Shown piece after piece: positions 24,927 through 32,572 of a stretch of 64,000 nt of DNA; within the stretch, counting starts at the first letter, position 1, and each line of letters starts with the position of its first letter. The notes beneath the pieces are model-generated. The model did not search any database and had not been told where the DNA came from. It worked only from the letters and a program-made list of their open reading frames with translations. The position numbers and the translations under genes were made by a program. This DNA is from Emticicia sp. C21 (lineage in GTDB: Bacteria; Bacteroidota; Bacteroidia; Cytophagales; Spirosomataceae), in contig NZ_QVMT01000001.1 of the NCBI RefSeq assembly GCF_003418935.1, positions 846,063 through 910,062 of the forward strand, given 5' to 3'.

Positions 24927-25895
24927 TTACTTTTTAAAGCCCTCTATTACCTTATCAAAACTCACCCAATAAATATCCCCGGTGCCATTTTGAGGGGATG
25001 TAAAAGTTTTAAATAAATCATCTATTTTAACCGCAGCACTTGCATAAGCATTCGGTATATTTATTCTTTCGCTGGTAAAGAAAAGCATCTTTTTATCCGG
25101 ACTTACATACGGACAATAGTCTAATCGATTAGAATTAAGCATGCTTAAATGCTGCGCAGGTAACCATTTACCGGTGGCATCTCTGATACTCATATATAAA
25201 TCTCCCCTACCTTTATCATCTTTCCGGCCATAAGAAGTAAAAATGATATAGTCTTCATCAGGTGACACAAAGGCATTGAATTCATAGGTTTTAGAGTTAA
25301 TGGCCGTATCTAAAGGCGTAGGTTGTGTGTATTTACCCTGTTCAAACCTTGACACAAAAATATCTTCTTTACCTACGGCCATTTGATAGGCCGCCGTAAA
25401 ATATAAATTCCCATTTCTGGCAATAGCCGGATAAAATTCATCTTCCGGGGTATTGATGGGTGAACCCAGGTTTTGTGCTTCTCTCCACTGGCCATTTTCT
25501 CTACTCACAACCCATATATCAAAGTCTTTTGGGGTTGTACCTTGCATAGGTCGGTTTGAAGCAAAGTAAAGTTTTTGACCATCAGCTGAAAAAGCAGGTT
25601 CTAAATCACTGAACTTTCCGGCAAAGGGGGCAATTTCGGGTTTGCTCCAGGTACCATTGGGTGCTTTTCTGCAATAAACAATGGTCTGAAAAATGCCTTG
25701 TGGGGATTGTAGCGTATAAAAAATCTCATTACCATCAGGCGAAATAGCAAAATCTCTTTCGCTGAATCCGGTGCTGATACCGAATATTTCTGCCTGTGCA
25801 GGTGGGTTTGTCAGAGCAAAAGGTTTTTGGGCTATCAATGTCAAAGTCCAGAAATATACTATAAATGTTGATAGAAGTTTTAGGTTCAGAAACAT
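24927..25895 (-). CDS. Secreted PD40/TolB-like beta-propeller protein
   Basis: This 322-aa protein has a signal peptide ending AQ. It has repeated PD40 motifs of the SPDG type: FAISPDGNEIFYTL, FSADGQKLYFASNR, FYPAIARNGNLYFTA, FVSPDEDYIIFTS, YVSPDKKMLFFTSE. That is about five blades, consistent with a six-bladed propeller. No OmpA or TPR domain is attached, unlike the PorE-type proteins with similar repeats. It probably serves as a periplasmic or surface binding scaffold. The neighbour at 24115 shares the transcript. Confidence 0.8.
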   Translation of the reverse strand: MFLNLKLLSTFIVYFWTLTLIAQKPFALTNPPAQAEIFGISTGFSERDFAISPDGNEIFYTLQSPQGIFQTIVYCRKAPNGTWSKPEIAPFAGKFSDLEPAFSADGQKLYFASNRPMQGTTPKDFDIWVVSRENGQWREAQNLGSPINTPEDEFYPAIARNGNLYFTAAYQMAVGKEDIFVSRFEQGKYTQPTPLDTAINSKTYEFNAFVSPDEDYIIFTSYGRKDDKGRGDLYMSIRDATGKWLPAQHLSMLNSNRLDYCPYVSPDKKMLFFTSERINIPNAYASAAVKIDDLFKTFTSPQNGTGDIYWVSFDKVIEGFKK

Positions 25896-26123
25896 AGCCG
25901 TTGAGTTTATAGCATAAAAGTACAGGCTTTGTTTATATAAATCTATTCATAAGCATAGACAACCAGCATCTACTCATAAAAAGCAGTTTTTATCGTATTT
26001 TGGCAGATTCAACACAGAAACTGTTACTTGTAGGGAGGAAAAGGCTGTTGGTAGACCAAAGTCTTTTTATCAGGATATTTTCTCTTAATTTTATACTTTT
26101 AAAGTCAGTCCATTATCTTTTTA

Positions 26124-27185
26124 ATGCAAAAACGAATTATTCATCATATAGCTTTCTGGATAGCCTATGTACTGTTTAAAGCCTATCTCAATTTTGAGTC
26201 ATTGGCTTATAACAAGCCTAAGGAGAATGTCTTCTATCTGTTCTTTCTGGCAATTGGTATTCAGTCTACTTATCTGATTGTTAAGATACCCTTGGTATAT
26301 ACCATATTTCATATTACCGACCAGTTTCTGTCCAAAAAATGGAGTATTATAAAATCGCTTGTCAGCACTATTCTGGTATTTGTACTGGCTATCCCTGTTT
26401 TCTTGTTTATCACCCATATCGCACAGAAGTATATTTTAAAACATACCTCTATGACTGATGCGAGCTATTATACGCTTGCCAGTATTTTCTATGCATTTTT
26501 CTTGCTGTGTTTTCTGTGTGGGGTGGCGCTGGCTATTAAACTTATCAGGCAAAATCTTCTGGCAAAAGAAATTGAACAGGAATTGACTAAAAAACGACTG
26601 GAAACTGAACTTCGCTTCCTGAAAGCACAGACCAATCCCCACTTCTTATTCAACACGCTTAATAATATCTATGGATTGGCTCGTAAAAAATCGGACGATA
26701 CAGCAGAAGTAGTGATGAAACTTTCAAAGCTATTGCGGTTTATGCTTTATGAAACCAACAAACCATACATAGCGATTGAAGAGGAACTGAGGGTAATGGA
26801 AGACTATATTGAGTTGGAAAAAATACGCTACAACCAACGGCTGAAAATTGATTTCATCAAGTTTATCGATAACCAGCATGAGCCGATAGGTCCTCTGATT
26901 TTATTACCCTTTATAGAAAATGCCTTTAAACATGGCGCAGGTGAAACTATTAATGAATCTTATATTACCATCAAAATTCAATTACAAAAAGGCCATCTGC
27001 ATTTTAGTGTAGAAAACTCTAAATCAGAAGATAACCAATCAGAAATTACAGAAAAAATAGGTTTGAGCAATGTAAGACGACAATTAGAGTTAATGTACCC
27101 CGAACACCAATTAACTATCGAAAACCACGTTTCTACGTTTAAAATTGTACTGGAATTAAACCTGAACAGCCATGCAAAAATTTAA
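26124..27185 (+). CDS. LytS-like sensor histidine kinase
   Basis: This 353-aa protein has four membrane helices in its first ~145 residues, a coiled-coil linker (KEIEQELTKKRLETELRFLK) and the His_kinase domain with phosphoacceptor His173 in QTNPHFLFNTLNNIY. The ATPase N box PFIENAFKHGAG and G-loop IGLSNVRRQLELMYP are present. It overlaps the LytTR regulator by 14 bp, so the two are translated together. This layout is the common Bacteroidota LytS/LytTR pair. Signal and targets are unknown. Confidence 0.92.
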   Translation: MQKRIIHHIAFWIAYVLFKAYLNFESLAYNKPKENVFYLFFLAIGIQSTYLIVKIPLVYTIFHITDQFLSKKWSIIKSLVSTILVFVLAIPVFLFITHIAQKYILKHTSMTDASYYTLASIFYAFFLLCFLCGVALAIKLIRQNLLAKEIEQELTKKRLETELRFLKAQTNPHFLFNTLNNIYGLARKKSDDTAEVVMKLSKLLRFMLYETNKPYIAIEEELRVMEDYIELEKIRYNQRLKIDFIKFIDNQHEPIGPLILLPFIENAFKHGAGETINESYITIKIQLQKGHLHFSVENSKSEDNQSEITEKIGLSNVRRQLELMYPEHQLTIENHVSTFKIVLELNLNSHAKI

Positions 27186-27867
27186 CTGCATTATTGTAGA
27201 AGATGAGCCATTAGCCGCAGAAATTCTGCAGGACTATGTGATGCAGATTCCCTTTTTGCAATTAAAAGCGGTTTGTGACAATGCCATTCTAGCCACGGAA
27301 ATCTTAAGAAGCCACTCAATAGATCTGATTTTCCTTGATATTAATCTCCCCAAACTCAAAGGATTAGACTTCATTAAAACCTTACAAAATCCACCTTGCA
27401 TCATTCTTACCACTGCGTACCACGAATATGCATTGCAAGGTTATGAGCACAATGTATTAGATTATCTGCTGAAACCAATCGAGTTCAGTCGTTTTCTCAA
27501 AGCTGTCAATAAACTGACTTTCCCAACGGTTGTTACCTCGCCTATTGCCACAGAAGACAGAAAATACCATTTCTTTAATGTGAATAAGAAAATGGTAAAG
27601 GTGTTTTTTGATGAAATTCTGTACATCGAAAGTCAGAGAGAATATGTAAAAATCACTTCCAAAACACAAACTATACTAACTAAGCTCCCTTTGAGTGAAA
27701 TAGAAGCGTTGCTACCAAATGAAAACTTTCTGCGAGTGCATCGCTCATTTATTGTGGCAAAAAATAAAATTGAAGCGTATTCAGCTACTGATGTGGATAT
27801 AGCCGGAAAACAAATTCCGATAGGAAGAGGTTATAAAGAGGCAATTTGGGACGTTTTGTCGAATTAG
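27172..27867 (+). CDS. LytTR-family response regulator
   Basis: This 231-aa protein has a receiver domain (VEDEP pocket, phosphoacceptor Asp56 in FLDINLP, Lys in LLKPIEF) and a C-terminal LytTR DNA-binding domain (FFDEILYIESQREYVKI, NFLRVHRSFIVAKNKI). Its ATG is inside the kinase gene. LytTR regulators of this type bind imperfect direct repeats, but none was identified nearby. Confidence 0.93.
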   Translation: MQKFNCIIVEDEPLAAEILQDYVMQIPFLQLKAVCDNAILATEILRSHSIDLIFLDINLPKLKGLDFIKTLQNPPCIILTTAYHEYALQGYEHNVLDYLLKPIEFSRFLKAVNKLTFPTVVTSPIATEDRKYHFFNVNKKMVKVFFDEILYIESQREYVKITSKTQTILTKLPLSEIEALLPNENFLRVHRSFIVAKNKIEAYSATDVDIAGKQIPIGRGYKEAIWDVLSN

Positions 27868-27891
27868 CCGACAATTTTTTCATAAAAAACG

Positions 27892-27899
27892 TACTTTTG
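27892..27899 (+). promoter_or_regulatory. -7 element upstream of the Ppx/GppA gene
   Basis: TACTTTTG matches the TAnnTTTG consensus, 30 bp before the start codon. No good TTG lies at the right spacing, so only the -7 part is supported. Confidence 0.45.
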
Positions 27900-27929
27900 C
27901 AAATCCACTAAATACTGAACAAAGTTTTA

Positions 27930-28814
27930 ATGAAAATTGCCGCCATTGACATAGGTTCAAATGCAGCCCGAATGCAGATTTCGTCGGTATTGCATGATAA
28001 AAACAAAATCAATTTCAAGAAAGTAGAATACGTGCGCTTTGCCCTGCGCTTGGGGATGGACGTATTCAATACCGGAAAAATATCTTACGAAAGCGAAGCC
28101 CGCATTAAAAAACTGCTGATGGCTTACCGCTTATTAATGGAACTCCACGAAGTAGATGCCTACATGATTTGTGCTACCTCGGCCATGCGTGAAGCCGAAA
28201 ACGGCGCCAATATTGTAGAAAGAATCAGAAATGAGTTGGGCATGGAAATCCACCTGATAGAGGGTGATAAGGAAGCCGAACTCATCAATGATGTGATAAA
28301 AGTGGTTTTAGAAGATGATAAAACCTATCTGCACATTGATGTGGGCGGTGGTAGCACCGAGCTGAACATTTATAAAGGCCGAACCAAAATAGCTGCTAAG
28401 TCTTTCAAAATTGGTTCTGTTCGTCTGCTTGAGCATAAAGAAGCACCTGATGTTTGGAATAAAATGAAAGCCTGGGTAGACGAAACCATTCCAACACATG
28501 AAAATGTAATTGCCGTTGGTACAGGAGGTAATATCTCTAAATTATTCAATCTGATTGAGCATAAAGTTGACGGTAAAGCGACTCTGGAGGAATTAGAGAA
28601 AAAACGCAATTATATCAGCCAATTCAGCTTAGAAGACCGTATTAACAAACTACAACTCAATGCCGACCGTGCCGATGTGATTGTTCCGGCGTCTGATATT
28701 TATATATCTGTCATGAAATGGGCCGGTGCCAACGAAATCATTGTACCAGATTTAGGTCTGAAAGACGGTATATTGTTGTTGGTTTACGAAACTCTGATGA
28801 GCGAAGAAGATTAA
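27930..28814 (+). CDS. Exopolyphosphatase/Ppx-GppA family phosphatase (short form)
   Basis: This 294-aa protein has the ASKHA fold of Ppx/GppA: N-terminal phosphate loop AIDIGSNAARMQISS, phosphate 2 loop HIDVGGGSTELNIY and AVGTGGNISKLF. It lacks the C-terminal HD domain of the long Ppx enzymes, so it is a short form of ordinary Ppx/GppA length. It may hydrolyse polyphosphate or pppGpp. No ppk is adjacent. It is 9 bp from the next gene. Confidence 0.88.
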   Translation: MKIAAIDIGSNAARMQISSVLHDKNKINFKKVEYVRFALRLGMDVFNTGKISYESEARIKKLLMAYRLLMELHEVDAYMICATSAMREAENGANIVERIRNELGMEIHLIEGDKEAELINDVIKVVLEDDKTYLHIDVGGGSTELNIYKGRTKIAAKSFKIGSVRLLEHKEAPDVWNKMKAWVDETIPTHENVIAVGTGGNISKLFNLIEHKVDGKATLEELEKKRNYISQFSLEDRINKLQLNADRADVIVPASDIYISVMKWAGANEIIVPDLGLKDGILLLVYETLMSEED

Positions 28815-28823
28815 AATACAAAT

Positions 28824-29825
28824 ATGAAAAAGAGAATTTTTACCTATACAGCCCTTATTGTTACAAGTTTTAGTCTTCTATTGATGCTCTCTTCATGGGG
28901 TATGTGGGGTCATCAGCATATCAATAAATCAGCGATTTTTGCTTTGCCGGAAGAGCTAAGAATTTTCTTCTATAATCATCTCGATTTTGTGGTAGAAGAA
29001 TCAAATGTACCTGATCTAAGAAAATATACGCTAAGCGACAAGGCCGAAAACCCTCGCCACTATATTGATATTGAAGATTTTGGCAGCATTGATAGCTTGC
29101 CACTAACTAGCAAACAGGCTAATGCTAAATATGATGCCAAGGTTTTGCAGACAAACGGAATATTACCCTGGTATATTCTGGATGTAATGGAGAAACTGAC
29201 TAAATCAATGCAGGGCCTGAGAAAAACAGAAGCTTTGTTTCTGGCTGCCGATTTAGGACATTATCTGGCTGATGCCCACATGCCTTTACATACCTCAAGC
29301 AATCACAATGGACAATTGACCAATCAGGCAGGTATTCATGCGTTCTGGGAAGCACAAATGCCGGAACTCTATGGTGAGGCTTACAACGTGCATACAGGTA
29401 AAGCCCATTATATTGATGATGTAACGAAAGAAACCTGGCGAATTATCAGACATTCTCATGCATTGGCAGATACATTACTAGCTAAAGAAAGAGAATTAAG
29501 AAAGACTTTTCCGGCAGATAAAATCTTTCAGAAAGATGCGAATGGCAAAATAGCCAGAAATAAATTCAATCAGCCGGTTTATACAAGAGAATACGCAGAT
29601 TTGTATCATAAAGCCTTAAATGGCATGATTGAAAATCAGTTAAGAGGTGCTATTTCAGCCACGGCCAATTTCTGGTATACTGCCTGGGTTAATGCAGGAA
29701 AACCTGATTTGAAATCATTAGATGACGAGGGACTGACCAAAAGAAACAAGTCTAACTACAAAAAAGACATCAAAGCCTGGGAAAAAGGAAAACTGACGGT
29801 ATTGAAAGTTGAACCGGAGTTTTAA
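28824..29825 (+). CDS. S1/P1 nuclease or zinc-dependent phospholipase C-like protein
   Basis: This 333-aa protein has an N-terminal signal/anchor (KRIFTYTALIVTSFSLLLML) followed by SWGMWGHQHINKSAI, in which the mature Trp and His are typical of the first zinc site. Further metal ligands are D/H in PRHYIDIEDFG, the LAADLGHYLADAHMPLHTSS segment and IHAFWEA. This ligand order matches the S1/P1 nuclease and zinc phospholipase C superfamily. The mid-part (KIARNKFNQPVYTREYADLY) is a lineage insertion. Substrate is unresolved. It forms a close pair with Ppx/GppA (9 bp), which may mean a shared role in phosphate recovery. Confidence 0.8.
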   Translation: MKKRIFTYTALIVTSFSLLLMLSSWGMWGHQHINKSAIFALPEELRIFFYNHLDFVVEESNVPDLRKYTLSDKAENPRHYIDIEDFGSIDSLPLTSKQANAKYDAKVLQTNGILPWYILDVMEKLTKSMQGLRKTEALFLAADLGHYLADAHMPLHTSSNHNGQLTNQAGIHAFWEAQMPELYGEAYNVHTGKAHYIDDVTKETWRIIRHSHALADTLLAKERELRKTFPADKIFQKDANGKIARNKFNQPVYTREYADLYHKALNGMIENQLRGAISATANFWYTAWVNAGKPDLKSLDDEGLTKRNKSNYKKDIKAWEKGKLTVLKVEPEF

Positions 29826-29845
29826 AAAGAGAATTATTTCAATAT

Positions 29846-30001
29846 AATAAATCCCGTAGGGATGGTATATCGGTAGAAATAAGAAAGCTTTAGAAATTGA
29901 GTCCCGTTGGGACGGTATATTGAATTAATATATCGTCCCAACGGGACTTTAAATTTGCTTTTTATGTTTTTTATCGATATACCATCCCTACGGGATTTAT
30001 T
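29846..30001. repeat. Family A palindromic element, copy A2 (nested)
   Basis: Outer arms at 29846-29872 and 29975-30001 are perfect complements (27 bp) with core TCCCGTAGGGA and GGTATAT. Inner arms at 29900-29921 and 29927-29948 carry core TCCCGTTGGGA, with one mismatch. All four units keep the core palindrome, and the CCCGTTGGG variant is paired with its own complement. The linker has GGTAGAAATAAGAAAGC, also seen in A1. It fills the convergent gap between 28824-29825 and 30021-30950. Confidence 0.92.
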
Positions 30002-30020
30002 TAATATCATGCTGTGCTAA

Positions 30021-30950
30021 TCATTTCTCTATCTCCACCTTCGACTTCCGCTTTACAGTCTGGCTGGTAAACGTACTTTCAAAAATCTTATCAGCATTAC
30101 CTGTTTCAAAACCTTCACGACGATGCTCTCTTTTGATTTCAGCAGGTTTCAGATGCTGAAATTGTGGCAAGACCTTGCGTTCGGCAAATTCAACATAGCT
30201 ACCAGAAATCGGATGCACTTCTCCTCCGGCAAATTCAGCATCAATAATTTCGGCCACTGTTGAGCTTTGCAACAAACCCCCATCCGGACTAATCTTGATT
30301 TTTCCACCTGCATCATTGAGCTTAATCCCTGTTTTTTCAAGAAAATCATTAAATTCCTGAATCGAATTATAGCCCTCTTTCAGGTTATGCACGCTAATCG
30401 TATAATGATTCAGGTAGTAGCGGTTATAGATTACCCATGCAGCATATTCACTTTCTTTCAACAAGGCCGAATAATCTTCCCATGTTGGCATGCTCCAGAG
30501 AGGTCTGTGCAAAAACTCATCCACAGCAGCCCCATCATTCAAATCCAGCCTATCAACAGGGTCTGATTTTACTTCATCTGTATAGCTTCTGATAATGTCC
30601 TGAATATTTTGTGGCAAATCATTTACCCGCAATTCACTTACAAATATTCGAGGGTATTCGGGCTTAGGTGGCGAAAACCAGTAGGCATCCAGTTTCTTGC
30701 CCTCAAAATAAAAGTAATCGCGCTTTTCATATCCTAAATGAAGAAAAATCTTCTCGAATGATTTTATCCCCAATTGCGGCACACCCATCGTACGGAAAGC
30801 TATGTGGTCGTTTTCAATTTCGCTGGCGTTGGCAATAATATCCTCGGCAATCATGGCGTCTGATACTTTTTGTACATCAGGCACACGCTCACGGTATCGG
30901 CGCATTAAGCCATTTAATACGTACTCTAAAGTTGCTTTTTTATTTTCCAT
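30021..30950 (-). CDS. DUF1338 2-oxoadipate dioxygenase/decarboxylase-like protein (HglS-type)
   Basis: This 309-aa protein belongs to the DUF1338 family, in which HglS/YdcJ converts 2-oxoadipate to D-2-hydroxyglutarate using Fe(II) and O2. The likely metal ligands are His49 (ENDHIAFRT), His182 (LNHYTISVHNL) and Glu254 (SYVEFAERK), all present. Bacteroidota members are shorter (about 300 aa) than the Pseudomonas enzymes. It is 6 bp downstream of a saccharopine-dehydrogenase-family gene in the same operon, consistent with a lysine-to-2-oxoadipate degradation route. The reaction is known for the family; its use here is inferred. Confidence 0.85.
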   Translation of the reverse strand: MENKKATLEYVLNGLMRRYRERVPDVQKVSDAMIAEDIIANASEIENDHIAFRTMGVPQLGIKSFEKIFLHLGYEKRDYFYFEGKKLDAYWFSPPKPEYPRIFVSELRVNDLPQNIQDIIRSYTDEVKSDPVDRLDLNDGAAVDEFLHRPLWSMPTWEDYSALLKESEYAAWVIYNRYYLNHYTISVHNLKEGYNSIQEFNDFLEKTGIKLNDAGGKIKISPDGGLLQSSTVAEIIDAEFAGGEVHPISGSYVEFAERKVLPQFQHLKPAEIKREHRREGFETGNADKIFESTFTSQTVKRKSKVEIEK

Positions 30951-30956
30951 TATTTA

Positions 30957-32018
30957 TTATTCTTCTACTTTAAAAAATTGCCCGTTAGTAGTTTCCAGAT
31001 AAGCATCTAACGGAATGTCTTCTTGTTTAATAAATCCTTTTTGTGGCAGTTTGCCATCGGCTACCATCTCAACTACGGCTGCTATGGATGCTGCTGTTGT
31101 CCACGAAATAGCCCGCCAGTGTTTACCATCAATTTCTATCGGGTGATAGGCTTCGTAAAATTCTTCACGTGCCAGTTCTTCTCCTTTCCAGCCTTCTACT
31201 ACGGCATATACATATACTACATCGTCCTGTACCGGCGGTTTGGCTTCTGTAAGTATTTGTTCAACTAATTCACGTTTATCTTTCAGAATTAATTCATACA
31301 ACAAAAACTTCATCAGTTTAGCATGACCCGGATAGCGGATAGTTTTATAATTGAGTGTATCTACTTTGCCTTCATACGTTTCGCACATGGTACCCAATCC
31401 ACCTGATGTACTGAATGCCTCAAATTCCTGTCCCTCAATCTGGATATGCTCGATACCATCTAAAGAAGGCACCATCTTCTTGGTTCCGTTATGAATTACT
31501 TCAGCATCATTAATATATTCGTTGATTACCCCAGCCGGAGACCAGGTAAATGAATAGCCCATCAGACCATTTGGATACCGAGGTAGTGCACCTACACGAA
31601 GCTCTATATCACGCAATTTGGTGAAGCGTTTGGCTAAATCTGACCCTACAATGCCAATCAGACCCGGGGCAAGTCCACATTGTGGTGCCATGACAGATTT
31701 GGCAGTTTTAGCCATTTCTCTGATTGCCGTAGTCGTAGGTACGTCTTCTGTCAAATCAAAATAATGGATACCGAATTTATGTGCAGTCTGTGCAATAGGC
31801 AGGTTCAGATTATACGGCATGGCCGATACCACAGCATCAAAACTAGGGATGGTTCTCTCTAAGAAGCTGATGTCGTTTACATCACCTAAGATGATGTCAA
31901 AGGGTAGGTCGGTATTTGGGTGGCGTTTATCCATACCCATCACGGCAAAGCGTTTAGAGAGCAATACGCCCACCAACGAACCCACTTTGCCCATACCAAT
32001 CACAAGTACGTTTTTCAT
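30957..32018 (-). CDS. Saccharopine-dehydrogenase-family oxidoreductase (lysine 6-dehydrogenase-like)
   Basis: This 353-aa protein has an N-terminal Rossmann fold (VLVIGMGKVGSLVGVLLSKR, GDVNDISFLERTI, FDAVVSAMPYNLN) and the catalytic-domain segment MAPQCGLAPGLIGIVGSDLA, which matches lysine 6-dehydrogenase and related enzymes more closely than the fused eukaryotic saccharopine enzymes. It probably oxidises L-lysine or saccharopine with NAD(P). The length fits the single-domain form. The gene is first in a two-gene operon with the DUF1338 dioxygenase. An alternative role in another amino-acid pathway cannot be excluded. Confidence 0.78.
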   Translation of the reverse strand: MKNVLVIGMGKVGSLVGVLLSKRFAVMGMDKRHPNTDLPFDIILGDVNDISFLERTIPSFDAVVSAMPYNLNLPIAQTAHKFGIHYFDLTEDVPTTTAIREMAKTAKSVMAPQCGLAPGLIGIVGSDLAKRFTKLRDIELRVGALPRYPNGLMGYSFTWSPAGVINEYINDAEVIHNGTKKMVPSLDGIEHIQIEGQEFEAFSTSGGLGTMCETYEGKVDTLNYKTIRYPGHAKLMKFLLYELILKDKRELVEQILTEAKPPVQDDVVYVYAVVEGWKGEELAREEFYEAYHPIEIDGKHWRAISWTTAASIAAVVEMVADGKLPQKGFIKQEDIPLDAYLETTNGQFFKVEE

Positions 32019-32349
32019 GTCTGGTTTGAAATAAAGTTTATGATGAAACTAAAAACAACAAACAATACTCTAGACTCTTTCCTATGGAAATATAAACTAT
32101 AATGCTGAAATAATGTTAAATCAGTTCAATAGCAATATACACACCATGAAAATCATTTAGTAGAATTATCTGTCAATAAATGATAAAGATTGATTAAGAC
32201 CCCTGACGTATATCAGGAACAAATGAGCAGGCACTACGAAGATAGGCGAGGCGTGCTAAATGATATTTAAGGTCTTTGAACAAGTGGAAGATTTATTTTT
32301 CTGACAAATGTAGACAATTGAAAATAATTTACAAGTTTTTTTTATTAGT

Positions 32350-32478
32350 ATAACGGTGAATAAATTCACCGGCTAAGGCAACAAAGGAACAAATTATATA
32401 TATACGCCGGACTTAAGTCCGGCTTTGTATGCAAAAAGACCTTTGTTGCTTTAGTCACCGAATTCATTCGGTGAACAC
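32350..32478. repeat. Family B palindromic element, copy B1
   Basis: A left hairpin (CGGTGAATAAATTCACCG, 32354-32371), a central perfect palindrome (GCCGGACTTAAGTCCGGC, 32406-32423) and a right hairpin (TCACCGAATTCATTCGGTGA, 32455-32474) are separated by arms CTAAGGCAACAAAGG and CCTTTGTTGCTTTAG that pair with each other. The whole folds as a branched cruciform. It lies in the 32019-32572 gap, which otherwise holds a weak CCTGA/TCAGG hairpin near 32200 and no gene. Confidence 0.9.
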
Positions 32479-32516
32479 AGGATTATGAGAAGATTTTTTA
32501 ATTATAAAGTACAAAA

Positions 32517-32543
32517 AGAACCATCCCCCGAAGAAGATGGCTC
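32517..32543 (-). terminator. Terminator of the iorAB-like operon
   Basis: Arms 32518-32525 and 32536-32543 pair (one mismatch). In the minus direction a T-run (complement of AAAAAG at 32513-32518) follows. Confidence 0.7.
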
Positions 32544-32572
32544 ATGTATGGGTAAGGAATCGTAATGGGCAA

